This document shows positions 8,381 to 18,000 of a stretch of 42,222 nucleotides of DNA, one piece after another (position 1 is the stretch's first letter; the number at the start of each line of letters is the position of its first letter). The notes under the pieces were generated by a model. The model searched no databases and was not told the origin of the DNA. It saw nothing but the letters and a program-made list of their open reading frames with translations. Where the stretch lies: NCBI GenBank assembly GCA_004557565.1, contig SFGS01000013.1, positions 1 to 42,222 of the forward strand, given 5' to 3'. The position numbers and the translations under genes were made by a program. The stretch comes from Bacteroidales bacterium. Its GTDB lineage: Bacteria; Bacteroidota; Bacteroidia; Bacteroidales; Muribaculaceae.

Positions 8381-9451
8381 TTAATTGAGTGTGATTTCTT
8401 CATTGTTACTTGTGATACCCACCTTGCCTTCAGTGTCGTAAACACGGTAAGTTGGCTGCAAATAGTAGGTACGTGAAAAATCTACGTTGTAAACCTTGTT
8501 ACCAGAATCATAAATCCAGTCGATGAATGGAATGGTGCTGATAAGGTCTTTCCAGTAAGGCATATACTGTGCGCGCACGGTAGTAATCTTGCCACCGGTG
8601 TCATCGCTGTAGCGGCTGAAGAGCCATGGTGATGACTTGTAAACAGGGAATACGCTCACGCCTTCAGGAGCAGCCTCTGGAGTGGCGATTTCGTTGTAAG
8701 TGGTCTTTTCGTCCACTACGGTGATGTAGTAGTAGTGGTCGATTTCGTCAACCATCTCACCCTTGCTGTTCTTCACCTGAGTGTACCAAGCGTCGCTCTT
8801 CTTGTCGCTCTCGGTTTCGGTTGGGAAGTTTACGCCATACTTAGCGTTGAGGGCTTCAAAAGTTTCCTTCTTGAAGTCGTACTTCACATACACGTTGCGG
8901 AGGTCGTTGTAGTAAGTGCTGTCTTTGGTGAGAGTGGTAATCATGTGTTCCACAAACTCAGTGTCGAAGCCTTCTGGATAGTAGCTCTTAAACTTATCTT
9001 CGTCCCATTGTGATGGAGCTTTCCATACCACAGGAGCGAGAGTGCGTGAGGTTGGGAATGAGTCGGTAAGCACGAATTCGTGTCCGTCCCATTCAGCCTT
9101 AGAGTGAGCATATTTCGCCACGCTTTGTGCGCTGCGAACAGTGTCGGTAACTGAATACGACTTGTTGTAAGCCAAAGCGGTGGTGAGCTTAGCGGTGGCA
9201 GAAGCGGTTTGTTCGCGCTTCACCTGCACCCACACTTCGCTATGGTCGATTTGGCGGTCAGCCGAGGTGTAGTATTTAGCCTTGAAGCCAGCATAGTTGC
9301 CCGACTTCACCACCTTGGAGCTTTGTTCCCAGTCTACGGTAGGCAGCACTTGGCCAAGCTCGCCCTTGTCGGCGATGAGGTCGTGATTGGCGCAAGAAGT
9401 AAGCACCAACGCTCCCAAAGCTAAAGAACCTATAATATTTAATATTTTCAT
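8381..9451 (-). CDS. Lipoprotein of unknown family at the SusE position
   Basis: A 356-residue lipoprotein, lipobox LVLTSC with Cys20. The body is beta-rich and polar, with many Tyr, Lys and Asp residues and no domain I can name. A D-rich Y-containing segment runs through the middle, and the C-terminal part has FSRTYYLQPTYRVYD, suggesting a final immunoglobulin-like strand set. It follows susD by 48 bases and precedes the PKD lipoprotein by 12, so it is translated from the same message. By position it corresponds to SusE/SusF-type surface glycan-binding lipoproteins, but that is an inference from order only. Confidence 0.75.
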   Translation of the reverse strand: MKILNIIGSLALGALVLTSCANHDLIADKGELGQVLPTVDWEQSSKVVKSGNYAGFKAKYYTSADRQIDHSEVWVQVKREQTASATAKLTTALAYNKSYSVTDTVRSAQSVAKYAHSKAEWDGHEFVLTDSFPTSRTLAPVVWKAPSQWDEDKFKSYYPEGFDTEFVEHMITTLTKDSTYYNDLRNVYVKYDFKKETFEALNAKYGVNFPTETESDKKSDAWYTQVKNSKGEMVDEIDHYYYITVVDEKTTYNEIATPEAAPEGVSVFPVYKSSPWLFSRYSDDTGGKITTVRAQYMPYWKDLISTIPFIDWIYDSGNKVYNVDFSRTYYLQPTYRVYDTEGKVGITSNNEEITLN

Positions 9452-9499
9452 AATCGTTAGGTGTAATAAATCTTTTAATTAATAACGAGTTCTCACTTA

Positions 9500-11425
9500 T
9501 TATTCGCCGGTGAGCGATGTCACTTCACCATATTTCTTAGCCCAAATCATTGGTTCTTGCAGCCACTTGTAGTTCTTGTAAGCGCCAAGGCGTTCAAGTT
9601 CGGAGCGGTTGTATTTTTCCTCAGTTTCAGGGTCGTAGTTGATACGTTGAATCCAAGTGTTCTCTTTTTGAGCCTCGGTCAAGCCATCAATCCAGTAAGC
9701 AGCGTAGAGGTTGTAAGGACGGCGGAGAGTTGGGTAGATAATTTCTTGGTTATCGCCAATGCCGTACTTGTTACGGTTGTTGCTGTAGTGGTAGCGACGC
9801 ATGTCGGTCCATTGCTCTGCTTGGAGATAGAGAGCGATGTACTTCTGTTGCATCAAGTCGCTCAATGAGAATTCGCTTGGGTTGAAGAACCAGTGCTTGT
9901 TACCGCGTTCGGTCACCTTGTGCACGTTGTAGGTGCGGCGCACTTGACCGTGAACGGTCTTTTCGGTGTAATCTTCAGTGTTGTTGAGGAATGCGTCAAC
10001 TTGCAAATCCCACCACTTCTTAGCCTGATAGCCAGGAACGTCGCTTGAAGCAGCGTCGCCAGGATACTTGTTGTCGGTCTTTTCGTTGTAGTTAGGGTTA
10101 GGATACTTCTGGAAGAAGAATTCGAGGTGACGCTCAATGTTGTGCTCAGTAGCTTCCTTAGCGAGTGCGCAAGCTTGGGTCTTGTCGCCCATCCAGTAGA
10201 GAGCCTCAGCCTTGATGAAGTAGAGTTCTTCCATAGTGAAGAGTGGGTTGTAACCGGTGGTAGCACCAGCGTAAGCACCCATATACATATCAGGAAAGTT
10301 CACTGCCTTGTAAGATGAACCCATACCGATGTTAGAATCGAGGTAGCGCATCTTCACCTTTGCAGCTTCGATTGATGATGAAGTTGGACCTGTACGGGCA
10401 AGCATCAAGAGGCCGCAACGTGGGTCGTTAGCCCAACCGTCGTGCTGGCTTTCTGCTGTAAACTGACCGCAGAGCTTTTCATCGTCGGGCTTACCGATAC
10501 CGAGGAGGTCGACCATGAAGAACTTGGTAGGAACTGCTTCGCTCAAGAGGTTTGGACGAGATTCCCATGAGTTGATCTTTGGTTGAGCCACACTCCATAC
10601 ACAGCTTTGTTCACCAGTACCGCCGGTGAAGTTGTAGCGAGGTTCGTTGCCAAACCATGCGCCGTAAAGGAGGTCGCCCTTGCGCCATTGTTGGATAGCG
10701 GCATCAGCAGCGTCAACAATCTTTTGGCAAGTGGCTGGGCTGTGGTCGATGTTAGGAATGTTGCGGAGCAGCAAGCGAGCCTTGATAGCGAGCACCAAGC
10801 CTTTCCAGCGGTTGAGGTCGCCACCGTAGATGCGGTCGGTGCTGAAGTCGATCTTCTGGTTATCTGGGCTGTCGACGATTGAAGGGTCGTCGAACATCTT
10901 AATCAAATCATCAGCCTCTTGGAGCATCCAAGCGTAGATTGAAGCTTGGGTGTCGTATTGAGGTGAGTTCGACATAAGCGCTTGTGAGCGTGGCATATCG
11001 CCAAATTCGTCGGTGGTCAACTGGGTTGACATCAAGCGAATGGCGCGAGTAATCAATTCGTAGTTAGGTGATTTGATAGCCTGTGAGTTGGCAATCAAGT
11101 TCTGACCGTTTTTGCAAATGTCGTAGAAGTGACGACGCCATTGTGGGTGACGGTTCATAGTCAGAAGTTCCCACTCGCTCTTGTAAGAGTAACCAGAGCT
11201 GAGCTTGGTCTTGTCGGTGGTGGTGAGCATCTGAGTGAAGTATGCGTTATACTCGGCATTGTCGTAGTTGATCTGCTGAGCATAGAACACGAGCACTGGC
11301 AAGCCCTTCTTGGCATCAATCACGTGTGCCTTGTCGGGGTTTACGTTGTCGTCGAGCACGTCTTTACAGCTCACGGTAGTCAACCCCACCAATGCTGATA
11401 ATGCTATTAATTTTATCTTGTTCAT
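9500..11425 (-). CDS. SusD/RagB-family outer-membrane lipoprotein
   Basis: A 641-residue lipoprotein, lipobox LTTVSC with Cys20. The N-terminal part is helical with TPR-like stretches (for example RAIRLMSTQLTTDEFGDMP around 127-145), matching the SusD-like_2 type of nutrient-binding lipoprotein. The C-terminal part has the usual WTDMRRYHYSNN block, seen where the SusD fold closes. SusD proteins form the lid over the SusC barrel and capture the oligomeric substrate. The gene starts 14 bases after the susC stop, as is standard for these pairs. The substrate cannot be predicted. Confidence 0.93.
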   Translation of the reverse strand: MNKIKLIALSALVGLTTVSCKDVLDDNVNPDKAHVIDAKKGLPVLVFYAQQINYDNAEYNAYFTQMLTTTDKTKLSSGYSYKSEWELLTMNRHPQWRRHFYDICKNGQNLIANSQAIKSPNYELITRAIRLMSTQLTTDEFGDMPRSQALMSNSPQYDTQASIYAWMLQEADDLIKMFDDPSIVDSPDNQKIDFSTDRIYGGDLNRWKGLVLAIKARLLLRNIPNIDHSPATCQKIVDAADAAIQQWRKGDLLYGAWFGNEPRYNFTGGTGEQSCVWSVAQPKINSWESRPNLLSEAVPTKFFMVDLLGIGKPDDEKLCGQFTAESQHDGWANDPRCGLLMLARTGPTSSSIEAAKVKMRYLDSNIGMGSSYKAVNFPDMYMGAYAGATTGYNPLFTMEELYFIKAEALYWMGDKTQACALAKEATEHNIERHLEFFFQKYPNPNYNEKTDNKYPGDAASSDVPGYQAKKWWDLQVDAFLNNTEDYTEKTVHGQVRRTYNVHKVTERGNKHWFFNPSEFSLSDLMQQKYIALYLQAEQWTDMRRYHYSNNRNKYGIGDNQEIIYPTLRRPYNLYAAYWIDGLTEAQKENTWIQRINYDPETEEKYNRSELERLGAYKNYKWLQEPMIWAKKYGEVTSLTGE

Positions 11426-11439
11426 AGTTTTGCCTGAGT

Positions 11440-14400
11440 TTAGAATGTTGCTTTAAGTGTGAAATTGAAGCTGCGGGTAGATGGCACGTTGTAGTTGTCG
11501 ATACCAGAACCACCAGCACCACCACCTGTAGAGGCGAGCACAGCTGGGTCGTTGCCTGAATACTTGGTGAGCAAGAAGAGGTTACGGCCAGTGACGGTAG
11601 CGGTCAAACCCTTGATTGGCCAAGTCTTCTTCAGCAGTGAGGTGAAGTCGTAGTTCAAAGTCACATAGCTCAAGCGGATGTATGAGCCATCTTCAATGAA
11701 GTTAGATGACACTGCATAGAAGTAGGTGCTCATGAAGTTGTAGTCGAATACCACTGGAGTGGTGTTCTTGCGGTAAGTGCCGTCTCCGTTAGCCACCACG
11801 CCGTCGAAGATGTATTCGCGGTTGCGATATTTTTCGAGGGTGTGAGCCATACCGTTGCCCATGAGGTTACGGCCAGTCACATTCACCACGTCACCGCCGC
11901 AACGGCCGTCGATAAGGAATGAGAGCGATGCGTTCTTGTAGCGCAGGGTTGATCCGAAGCCGAGCAAGAAGTCAGGTTCGCGGTTACCGATGAGCGTACC
12001 CTTTGAAGAGCTGATTACTGGATAACCGTTTTCGTTACAGATCACGTTGCCGTCAGGGTCGCGCATATAGTCCTTACCTGTGATACCAGTGGTAGAGCCA
12101 CCGAGGTAAGAAACTGAGAAGATATCACCATACTGACCTGCGTTGATTTCCGACACACCTTCTGGGAGGTAGGTCAGCTTACCGCGGTTGTATGAGAAGT
12201 TCACGTTAGCAGTCCAGTCGAAATCTTCGGTCTTGATAATGTCTTGACCGAGGGTGATTTCCATACCGTGGTTGAGCACGGTACCTTCATTACGGGTTTG
12301 GAGAATAGTACCCGAAGCAGGTGACACACGCACCGACACAATCTGGTTGTCGGCAGTGGTTGAGTAGTAAGCCACGTCTAAGCGAGTGCGACTGTTGAAG
12401 AAGCGCAAGTCAGCACCAATTTCCCATGATGAGTCCATTTCAGGCTCAAGGGTGATAGCGCGTGAAGTGGTTGGGTCCACACCGTAGCCACCGTCAGGGA
12501 AGGTAACCCATTGCTTGTAGGTGTCGGTGAAGAGGTATGAAGGACAGTCCTTACCTACCTTTGCCCAGTTACCGCGAATCTTACCGTAAGAGAACCATTC
12601 GTTGCTCAAGTGGAAGAGTTCGCTGAAGATCACACCACCAGTAACAGATGGGTAGAAGTATTGGCACTTTTCTGCTTGCACAAGGCGTGAAGAACCATCG
12701 AGACGGCCAGTCACTGACAATTGAGCCATACCCTTGTAGTCGAAACGGAGTTCGCCGAAGTAGCCATACTTGTTCCAAGATGAGTGGTAGAGTGATGGGC
12801 GGTTGCTCTTGAGCAAGTCGCCGTTGGTGAAGTCGGTGTTCATGAAGCTGTAGTAGTCGCCACCGAGCTGGAAGTGCTCGCCGTAGATTGAAGCTTCGTA
12901 GCTGCTCACTTCCTTGTATTCAGCACCCACGAGGAAGTTGAATGTGAAGTCTTCAGCAAAGGTCTTCTTCCAAGTGGCAGTAGCCAAAGCTGTGAACTGT
13001 TCGCTGCGTGAAGGCTGGAATGAGTAAGCACCGTAGAGGCTTTGGTTCTTAGCCAACACGTCTTTCACCTTATCGTCGTCAGGGTTCTGGAGGTCGCCTT
13101 CATAGATACGAGGAATGCTATAACTTTCGTAAGTGCTGTAGCCCTTGTCGTAACCAATCTTACCGTTGAAGATAAGGTCTTTGATAGGCTCGTAGGTCAA
13201 TTGACCGTTGATCACGATACGGTTGCTTTCAGTGTTGCTCTTGTCGTTGTAGCGTCCGTAGTAAGGAGAAGGACCGCAGTTCAAGCGTTCGAGGTCGGTG
13301 AGCTTGTCCCAGTTGTCGTAACGGGCAGCCCAGTTCACGTGGCCTTCGAGGGTTTGATAGTCCTTCATGTCCTTGTTGATACCGTAAGAGTAGATGCTGC
13401 TCATCGAGTTACCAAAGCCACGGCTCTTGCTGTTGATGAAGTTGGTGGTGAGCTGCACGGTCACTTGTTCGCTTGGCTTATAGTTACCTTTCAAGAACAC
13501 AGTGAGTTGCTTCTTGTAGTCTTTTGGCACGATACCTTGGTTGTCGGTGTATGACACTGATGCGTAAGAGTTGAATTTTTCGCCACCTCCCGATACCGAC
13601 ATGTCGTACTTTTGAAGCAGACCGGTGCCGAGGAAGCCGCCCAAGTTGTCGTAGTAAGTGTCTTTTTCGCTCATGTATGGACCCCAGCCACCAGTTGAGC
13701 TGTTTTCCTTATACATGCCGCGCACACCAGGGGTGAACGCCTTCTGGAGCTTAGGCACACGCATAGCGTTGCTCACTTCGAGGGAAGCCGATGCGTTCAC
13801 AGTCACCTTACCGTCCTTAGATCCGCTCTTGGTGGTGATCATAATCACACCGTTGGCAGCCTCCTGACCGTAAAGCGCAGATGCAGCAGCACCCTTCAGC
13901 ACGCTCATGTTTTCAATATCGTTGGCGTTGATGTCGCCCAATGAAGAACCGTGACCACGAACAGGCACACCGTCCACAATCACGAGAGGCTCGTTGTTCT
14001 GTGAGGTGTTAACTGATGAAATGGCACGGATAATCACCTGGGTAGATGAGTTTGGTGAACCACCACCCGTCGACACTTGCAGACCAGCAACCTTACCTTG
14101 CAGTGAGTTTGCGAAGTTTGAAGCACTACCGGCAGTCACCTGGTCGGAGTTAAGACTCTGAACCGCAAAGTTCAGTTTCTTCTTTTCTTGTGTCTGACCC
14201 ATTGCGGTAACCACAACCTCAGAGAGCACCTGAGAGTTGTCGGTCATCTCCACTTCGATAACGGTTTGTTTGCCAACCTTAACCGAGATAGGGTTCATAC
14301 CCACATAAGTGATGTCGAGCACGTCGCCGTCCTGCACATCAATTTGAAATTTTCCATCAATATCGGTGGTCACACCACGAGTTGTGCCATGCACGCGCAC

Positions 14401-14517
14401 GGAAGCACCAATAATGGTCTCTTTGTCCGACGCTTGCTTCACAACACCCGTGACAGTGCGGGCAAATCCCATCACCGCAAAGAGGGAAAAAAACAGAAGC
14501 AATAGCTGTTTTCTCAT
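11440..14517 (-). CDS. SusC/RagA-family TonB-dependent outer-membrane transporter
   Basis: A 1025-residue outer-membrane protein. It has a signal peptide (1-19), a carboxypeptidase-regulatory-like domain (about 22-92, GVVKQASDKETIIGASV onward), a TonB-box-like EVVVTAMG (100-107), and a plug domain with the SusC signature SLQGKVAGLQV (138-148). The rest is a 22-strand barrel region ending in FNFTLKATF, with the terminal aromatic residue needed for BAM insertion. It imports the SusD-bound ligand with TonB energy. It heads the operon susC-susD-lipoprotein-PKD lipoprotein. There is no N-terminal STN domain and no neighbouring FecR/sigma pair, so control by trans-envelope sigma signalling is not suggested. 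Confidence 0.96.
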   Translation of the reverse strand: MRKQLLLLFFSLFAVMGFARTVTGVVKQASDKETIIGASVRVHGTTRGVTTDIDGKFQIDVQDGDVLDITYVGMNPISVKVGKQTVIEVEMTDNSQVLSEVVVTAMGQTQEKKKLNFAVQSLNSDQVTAGSASNFANSLQGKVAGLQVSTGGGSPNSSTQVIIRAISSVNTSQNNEPLVIVDGVPVRGHGSSLGDINANDIENMSVLKGAAASALYGQEAANGVIMITTKSGSKDGKVTVNASASLEVSNAMRVPKLQKAFTPGVRGMYKENSSTGGWGPYMSEKDTYYDNLGGFLGTGLLQKYDMSVSGGGEKFNSYASVSYTDNQGIVPKDYKKQLTVFLKGNYKPSEQVTVQLTTNFINSKSRGFGNSMSSIYSYGINKDMKDYQTLEGHVNWAARYDNWDKLTDLERLNCGPSPYYGRYNDKSNTESNRIVINGQLTYEPIKDLIFNGKIGYDKGYSTYESYSIPRIYEGDLQNPDDDKVKDVLAKNQSLYGAYSFQPSRSEQFTALATATWKKTFAEDFTFNFLVGAEYKEVSSYEASIYGEHFQLGGDYYSFMNTDFTNGDLLKSNRPSLYHSSWNKYGYFGELRFDYKGMAQLSVTGRLDGSSRLVQAEKCQYFYPSVTGGVIFSELFHLSNEWFSYGKIRGNWAKVGKDCPSYLFTDTYKQWVTFPDGGYGVDPTTSRAITLEPEMDSSWEIGADLRFFNSRTRLDVAYYSTTADNQIVSVRVSPASGTILQTRNEGTVLNHGMEITLGQDIIKTEDFDWTANVNFSYNRGKLTYLPEGVSEINAGQYGDIFSVSYLGGSTTGITGKDYMRDPDGNVICNENGYPVISSSKGTLIGNREPDFLLGFGSTLRYKNASLSFLIDGRCGGDVVNVTGRNLMGNGMAHTLEKYRNREYIFDGVVANGDGTYRKNTTPVVFDYNFMSTYFYAVSSNFIEDGSYIRLSYVTLNYDFTSLLKKTWPIKGLTATVTGRNLFLLTKYSGNDPAVLASTGGGAGGSGIDNYNVPSTRSFNFTLKATF

Positions 14518-14626
14518 AATTAATTGTTTGTTAGTTATTGTTAAATGGATTGTTATCTACTTAAAAGTTAAGCAATTCAACATCTCAACCACGCTCATTC
14601 GCACTCGTGTGCATAATAAGCAACTA

Positions 14627-14634
14627 CAAAGTAA
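14627..14634 (-). promoter_or_regulatory. Probable -7 box of the susC operon
   Basis: The minus strand reads TTACTTTGTAG, identical over 11 bases to the box before the gene at 1991-3367. It lies about 110 bases before the susC ATG, leaving a long AT-rich leader. No good -33 element is visible, so support is moderate. Confidence 0.45.
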
Positions 14635-14728
14635 GCATTTTTTTTTGTAATGTAAAAAGAATTTAACGCATCATTTCTACTCATTTATATTATTTAAGAT
14701 TTAAATACACATTTTTTGCCTCAGAGTC

Positions 14729-14921
14729 TGCAAGTCAACGAGCCAACAGGTCAACAGGTCAACGAGTGCACAAGTTTGGCGTCCGCCAAGTCTGCTTGGG
14801 GCTGTAATGGGTCCGAAGGGTCTGCTTGGGGCTGAAAAAAACACCTCTTTCATCCATTAAATCCTATTTCCACCTATTTATATATAAGGTGCGAATCGGA
14901 TTTCAATGGATGAAAGAGGTG
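14729..14921. repeat. Composite repeat, second copy: direct repeats and palindrome
   Basis: Part of the 14518-15099 gap. Bases 14729-14770 hold GTCAACGAG/CCAACAGG units and 14785-14833 hold TCTGCTTGGGGCTG/GGGTCCGAAGGG units. A palindrome with arms of about 23 bases follows (14842-14864 and 14899-14921; CACCTCTTTCATCCATTAAA and its inverse). Module order matches 3487-3666. Confidence 0.8.
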
Positions 14922-14932
14922 AAAATTAATGC

Positions 14933-15023
14933 GGTAGGGACGTGATATTTCACGTCCGCCCAGCAAAATGGTAATATTGAAAATTAACCATTTGCGGCGG
15001 ACGCGAAATATCGCGTCCCTACC
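14933..15023. repeat. Inverted-repeat element, copy 2
   Basis: A 91-base copy of the element at 3685-3777: outer arms GGTAGGGACG and CGTCCCTACC, each arm containing an internal near-palindrome, with ACCATTTGCGGCGGACGCG conserved in the right half. Behind it (15043-15090) are further GGAGGGT/CCCTCCC repeats before the next stop codon at 15100. Confidence 0.75.
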
Positions 15024-15099
15024 ATGTATATTCCTCCACCCCCAGTAAGCCCTCCCTAAGGGAGGGTTTGGGAGGGTCGGAGGGTTTGGGAAGGTTTTT

Positions 15100-18000
15100 T
15101 TACTTCAAAATCAGATTAATCAGGGCGGTTACATCGCTCACGTTGATTTCGCCGTCGCCGTTGATGTCGCACACGGCGTCGGAGTAGGTGCTGCTGCCGA
15201 GGATTTTGTTGATGAGGGCGGTTACATCGCTCACGTTCACTTCGCCGTCGCCATTGATGTCGCCTGTGATTTGCGAGTAGAGGTCAATATTAATATGAGT
15301 AACACTGCCGGCTTGGAAGCTCGATAGTTTCAGATAGGCAGAGTATACCTCAGAATACTCGCTAATACGTGGTCGATAGAAGAATTTTTTACGGCTATCA
15401 AATACATAGCCCACGCTTTGCCTGTACACGTCCACTCTTTCACGAGGGGTGCCCACGAGCAAATTAGTGGGGGTGCTGGGTGTGGTGCTGGGGCGTTTGA
15501 GTTTGATATCCAACTTATTATCGAAGTCTTTAAGCAGCAAGCCAGTGCCAGCAGGCGTCGATGCCACTTGCTTGGTGTATGCCATCTGCTCCGAATTGTC
15601 GAACTGGTGTACGACATAGGCTTTCAAGCCCGATGCTTTCCAATCCACCGGATAATCAACCGAGATTGTTCGGTCGTCGCTTATTGAACTCTTCTCGATG
15701 TAGGCATTCAGTCGGTCAACGGGGAAGATGGTTTCGCCCTCCAACTTTTCCCAATCAAGAACACCCTCCTTATACGTATTGTATTCTCTCAGCGGAACAT
15801 AGCAATAGAAATCTTTGGCGTTTTGCCCGTAGAGCTGTTTACCCCATTTACGCGTCCAATTCTTGTTTCTCCAGATTACCAGTTCAGAGAGCTGCCTGCA
15901 ACCAACAAATGCTTCATCTCCAAGATATACGCAAGTGTCAGGCACTTCGAAATTTTTGATGCTTGTGTTGGCAAAAGCTCTGCGCCCAATGTGCACAAAT
16001 GCTTTCATCTTACCAGTTTCCACATTTTGTATCTGGGTACACATATCGAGTGCTCGGTCACCAAAACCGGTCATCATATACTTTTTGTTTGCGCCGTGAG
16101 TGTAATCTGTCTCTGAAAAGGTTGCTGTGAATTGGGTGATGTTAGTGCGTTCCTTATTCGCAGGGTGATATACATACCTCGCCCTGCCAGCATAGGTCAC
16201 ACCATCTATTGTAAACGGCGAATGGGAGATTACACTCATGTGATATATCGTATTGTATGGGTCGGCATCTTGGTATGTAAAGTCGTAGGCTCCTTCCATC
16301 ACCTGAAGTGTGCTCCAATATTGATTTTTCTTAAATGCTTCTTCGCTGCCCGCTGGAACATAGAACTTGCACGATTTGGGAACATTTTCCAAGTCGATGT
16401 AATTATATGCAAATTGGGCATTGTTGAGAATGATTTCTTGAAGATAATTATTCTTTGCTATACATTTCGAATCCATTTTAGTTACTGACGAGGGGATAAG
16501 GATTCGCTTAAACGAGTTGTTGTAAAATGCATGCGACTCCAATGTCGTAAAGCCACATGGAAGAATCACGTCGGTGGCAATGCGGCAGTTGCCAAAACCG
16601 TTAACTCCAATCACTTTCAAGTTTGGATTGAGTTTAAGACCCACCAAATTGGTTTGATCCAGAAACGCTTGTTCTGCAATCGTTCGAACGTGCTTTCCGA
16701 GCGTAAGATTGGTTTTGACGCTGAGTGTATTTCCAGTACCGAACACATGAGTGCCAACACTTGTGACGGCATACTTCTTGCCTCCAGGCAAAGTGATATA
16801 ATCTTGAATTACAATTTCCGACTTACCAGTGTTGTGTGGAGCATAAAACAGCTTAGCACTGCCGTCAAATTTCTCGCCATCCACAGTTTGAGCATAGCCG
16901 TTAATGATTGTGTATCGCAAGCCGTTGGTGCCGAGATAATCATACGCCTCTCGTTTGCAATTCTTCCATTTAGCCCAAGGTCCCCAATTAAAACTGGTAA
17001 TCCAACCTCCAACATAGAGTGTGCCTCTCTTGCAATCATCAAACTCATTTACTCTGCGTGAAACTTCTAACCCATAAGCGTCCTCTTGGTTGACATACAG
17101 CACATCAAGTGCAGTGGCTCCTACGAAAGAGCCCTCGCCCCAGCCTGTATGGGAGCTTGGAAGCTGAAGCGTGGTCAATCCAGAGCAGTATCGGAATGTG
17201 CCTATACCAAAGCTGGTGAGGCCATAGGGGAAATAGATTTCCTCAACATACTTGCAGTACTCAAAGGCGTAATTGCCAACCTTCTTGAGAGTGGGAGGAA
17301 GCGAGTTGGAGTCGAGCACTTTTCTATAGGTGTAGCCCTCTGGGCATCGGTACAAATATGTGAGCCCTTTGTCGTACAAAAGTCCATTATAAGAGGTATA
17401 GTTTGTGTTTTTGGAATCAACAGAGATGTATCCAAGTTTCGTGCAACCGTCCACAAAGTATGCGCTACAGGAGTACACATTTTCTGGCAATTTGATTGTA
17501 GTCAGAAGATTGCATCCCTTGAAAGCATACTTTCCAATTTGTTGGAGTGAAGAAGTTGCCATCTGCACCCACTCTATCGACGAGCACCCATTGAAAGCAG
17601 AATCACCGATTCTTCTCAACTTTGAATAACTCGACAAATACACGTTCTTAATGTTGGTGTTGCCCAAACACGCACTGTCGGCAATCTCCACCACATCAAA
17701 ATCGAGGATGCCATTATTATAAGCACCCGACCAGGCGTAATTGAAATTATCATCAGCATAAACACCCACAAGCGACATTTCGCCTCTGGTTGAGCCGTCG
17801 CTTAATGGTGCTTTCGTCACGCAGAAATATCCGTGTTCGCCAAGAATGAAGTCGCAGGCATACTCATGCTTCTTAATTGTTGAAAAATAGTCGAACGCAG
17901 TCACTTTTCGGGCGTTCTCCTTTGAGTTGGGGTGAGCCTTGCTCACGTATAGGGTCATGCCCGAGTTCTCCGGGAAGGAACCAGGCACCACAGAAGTGGA

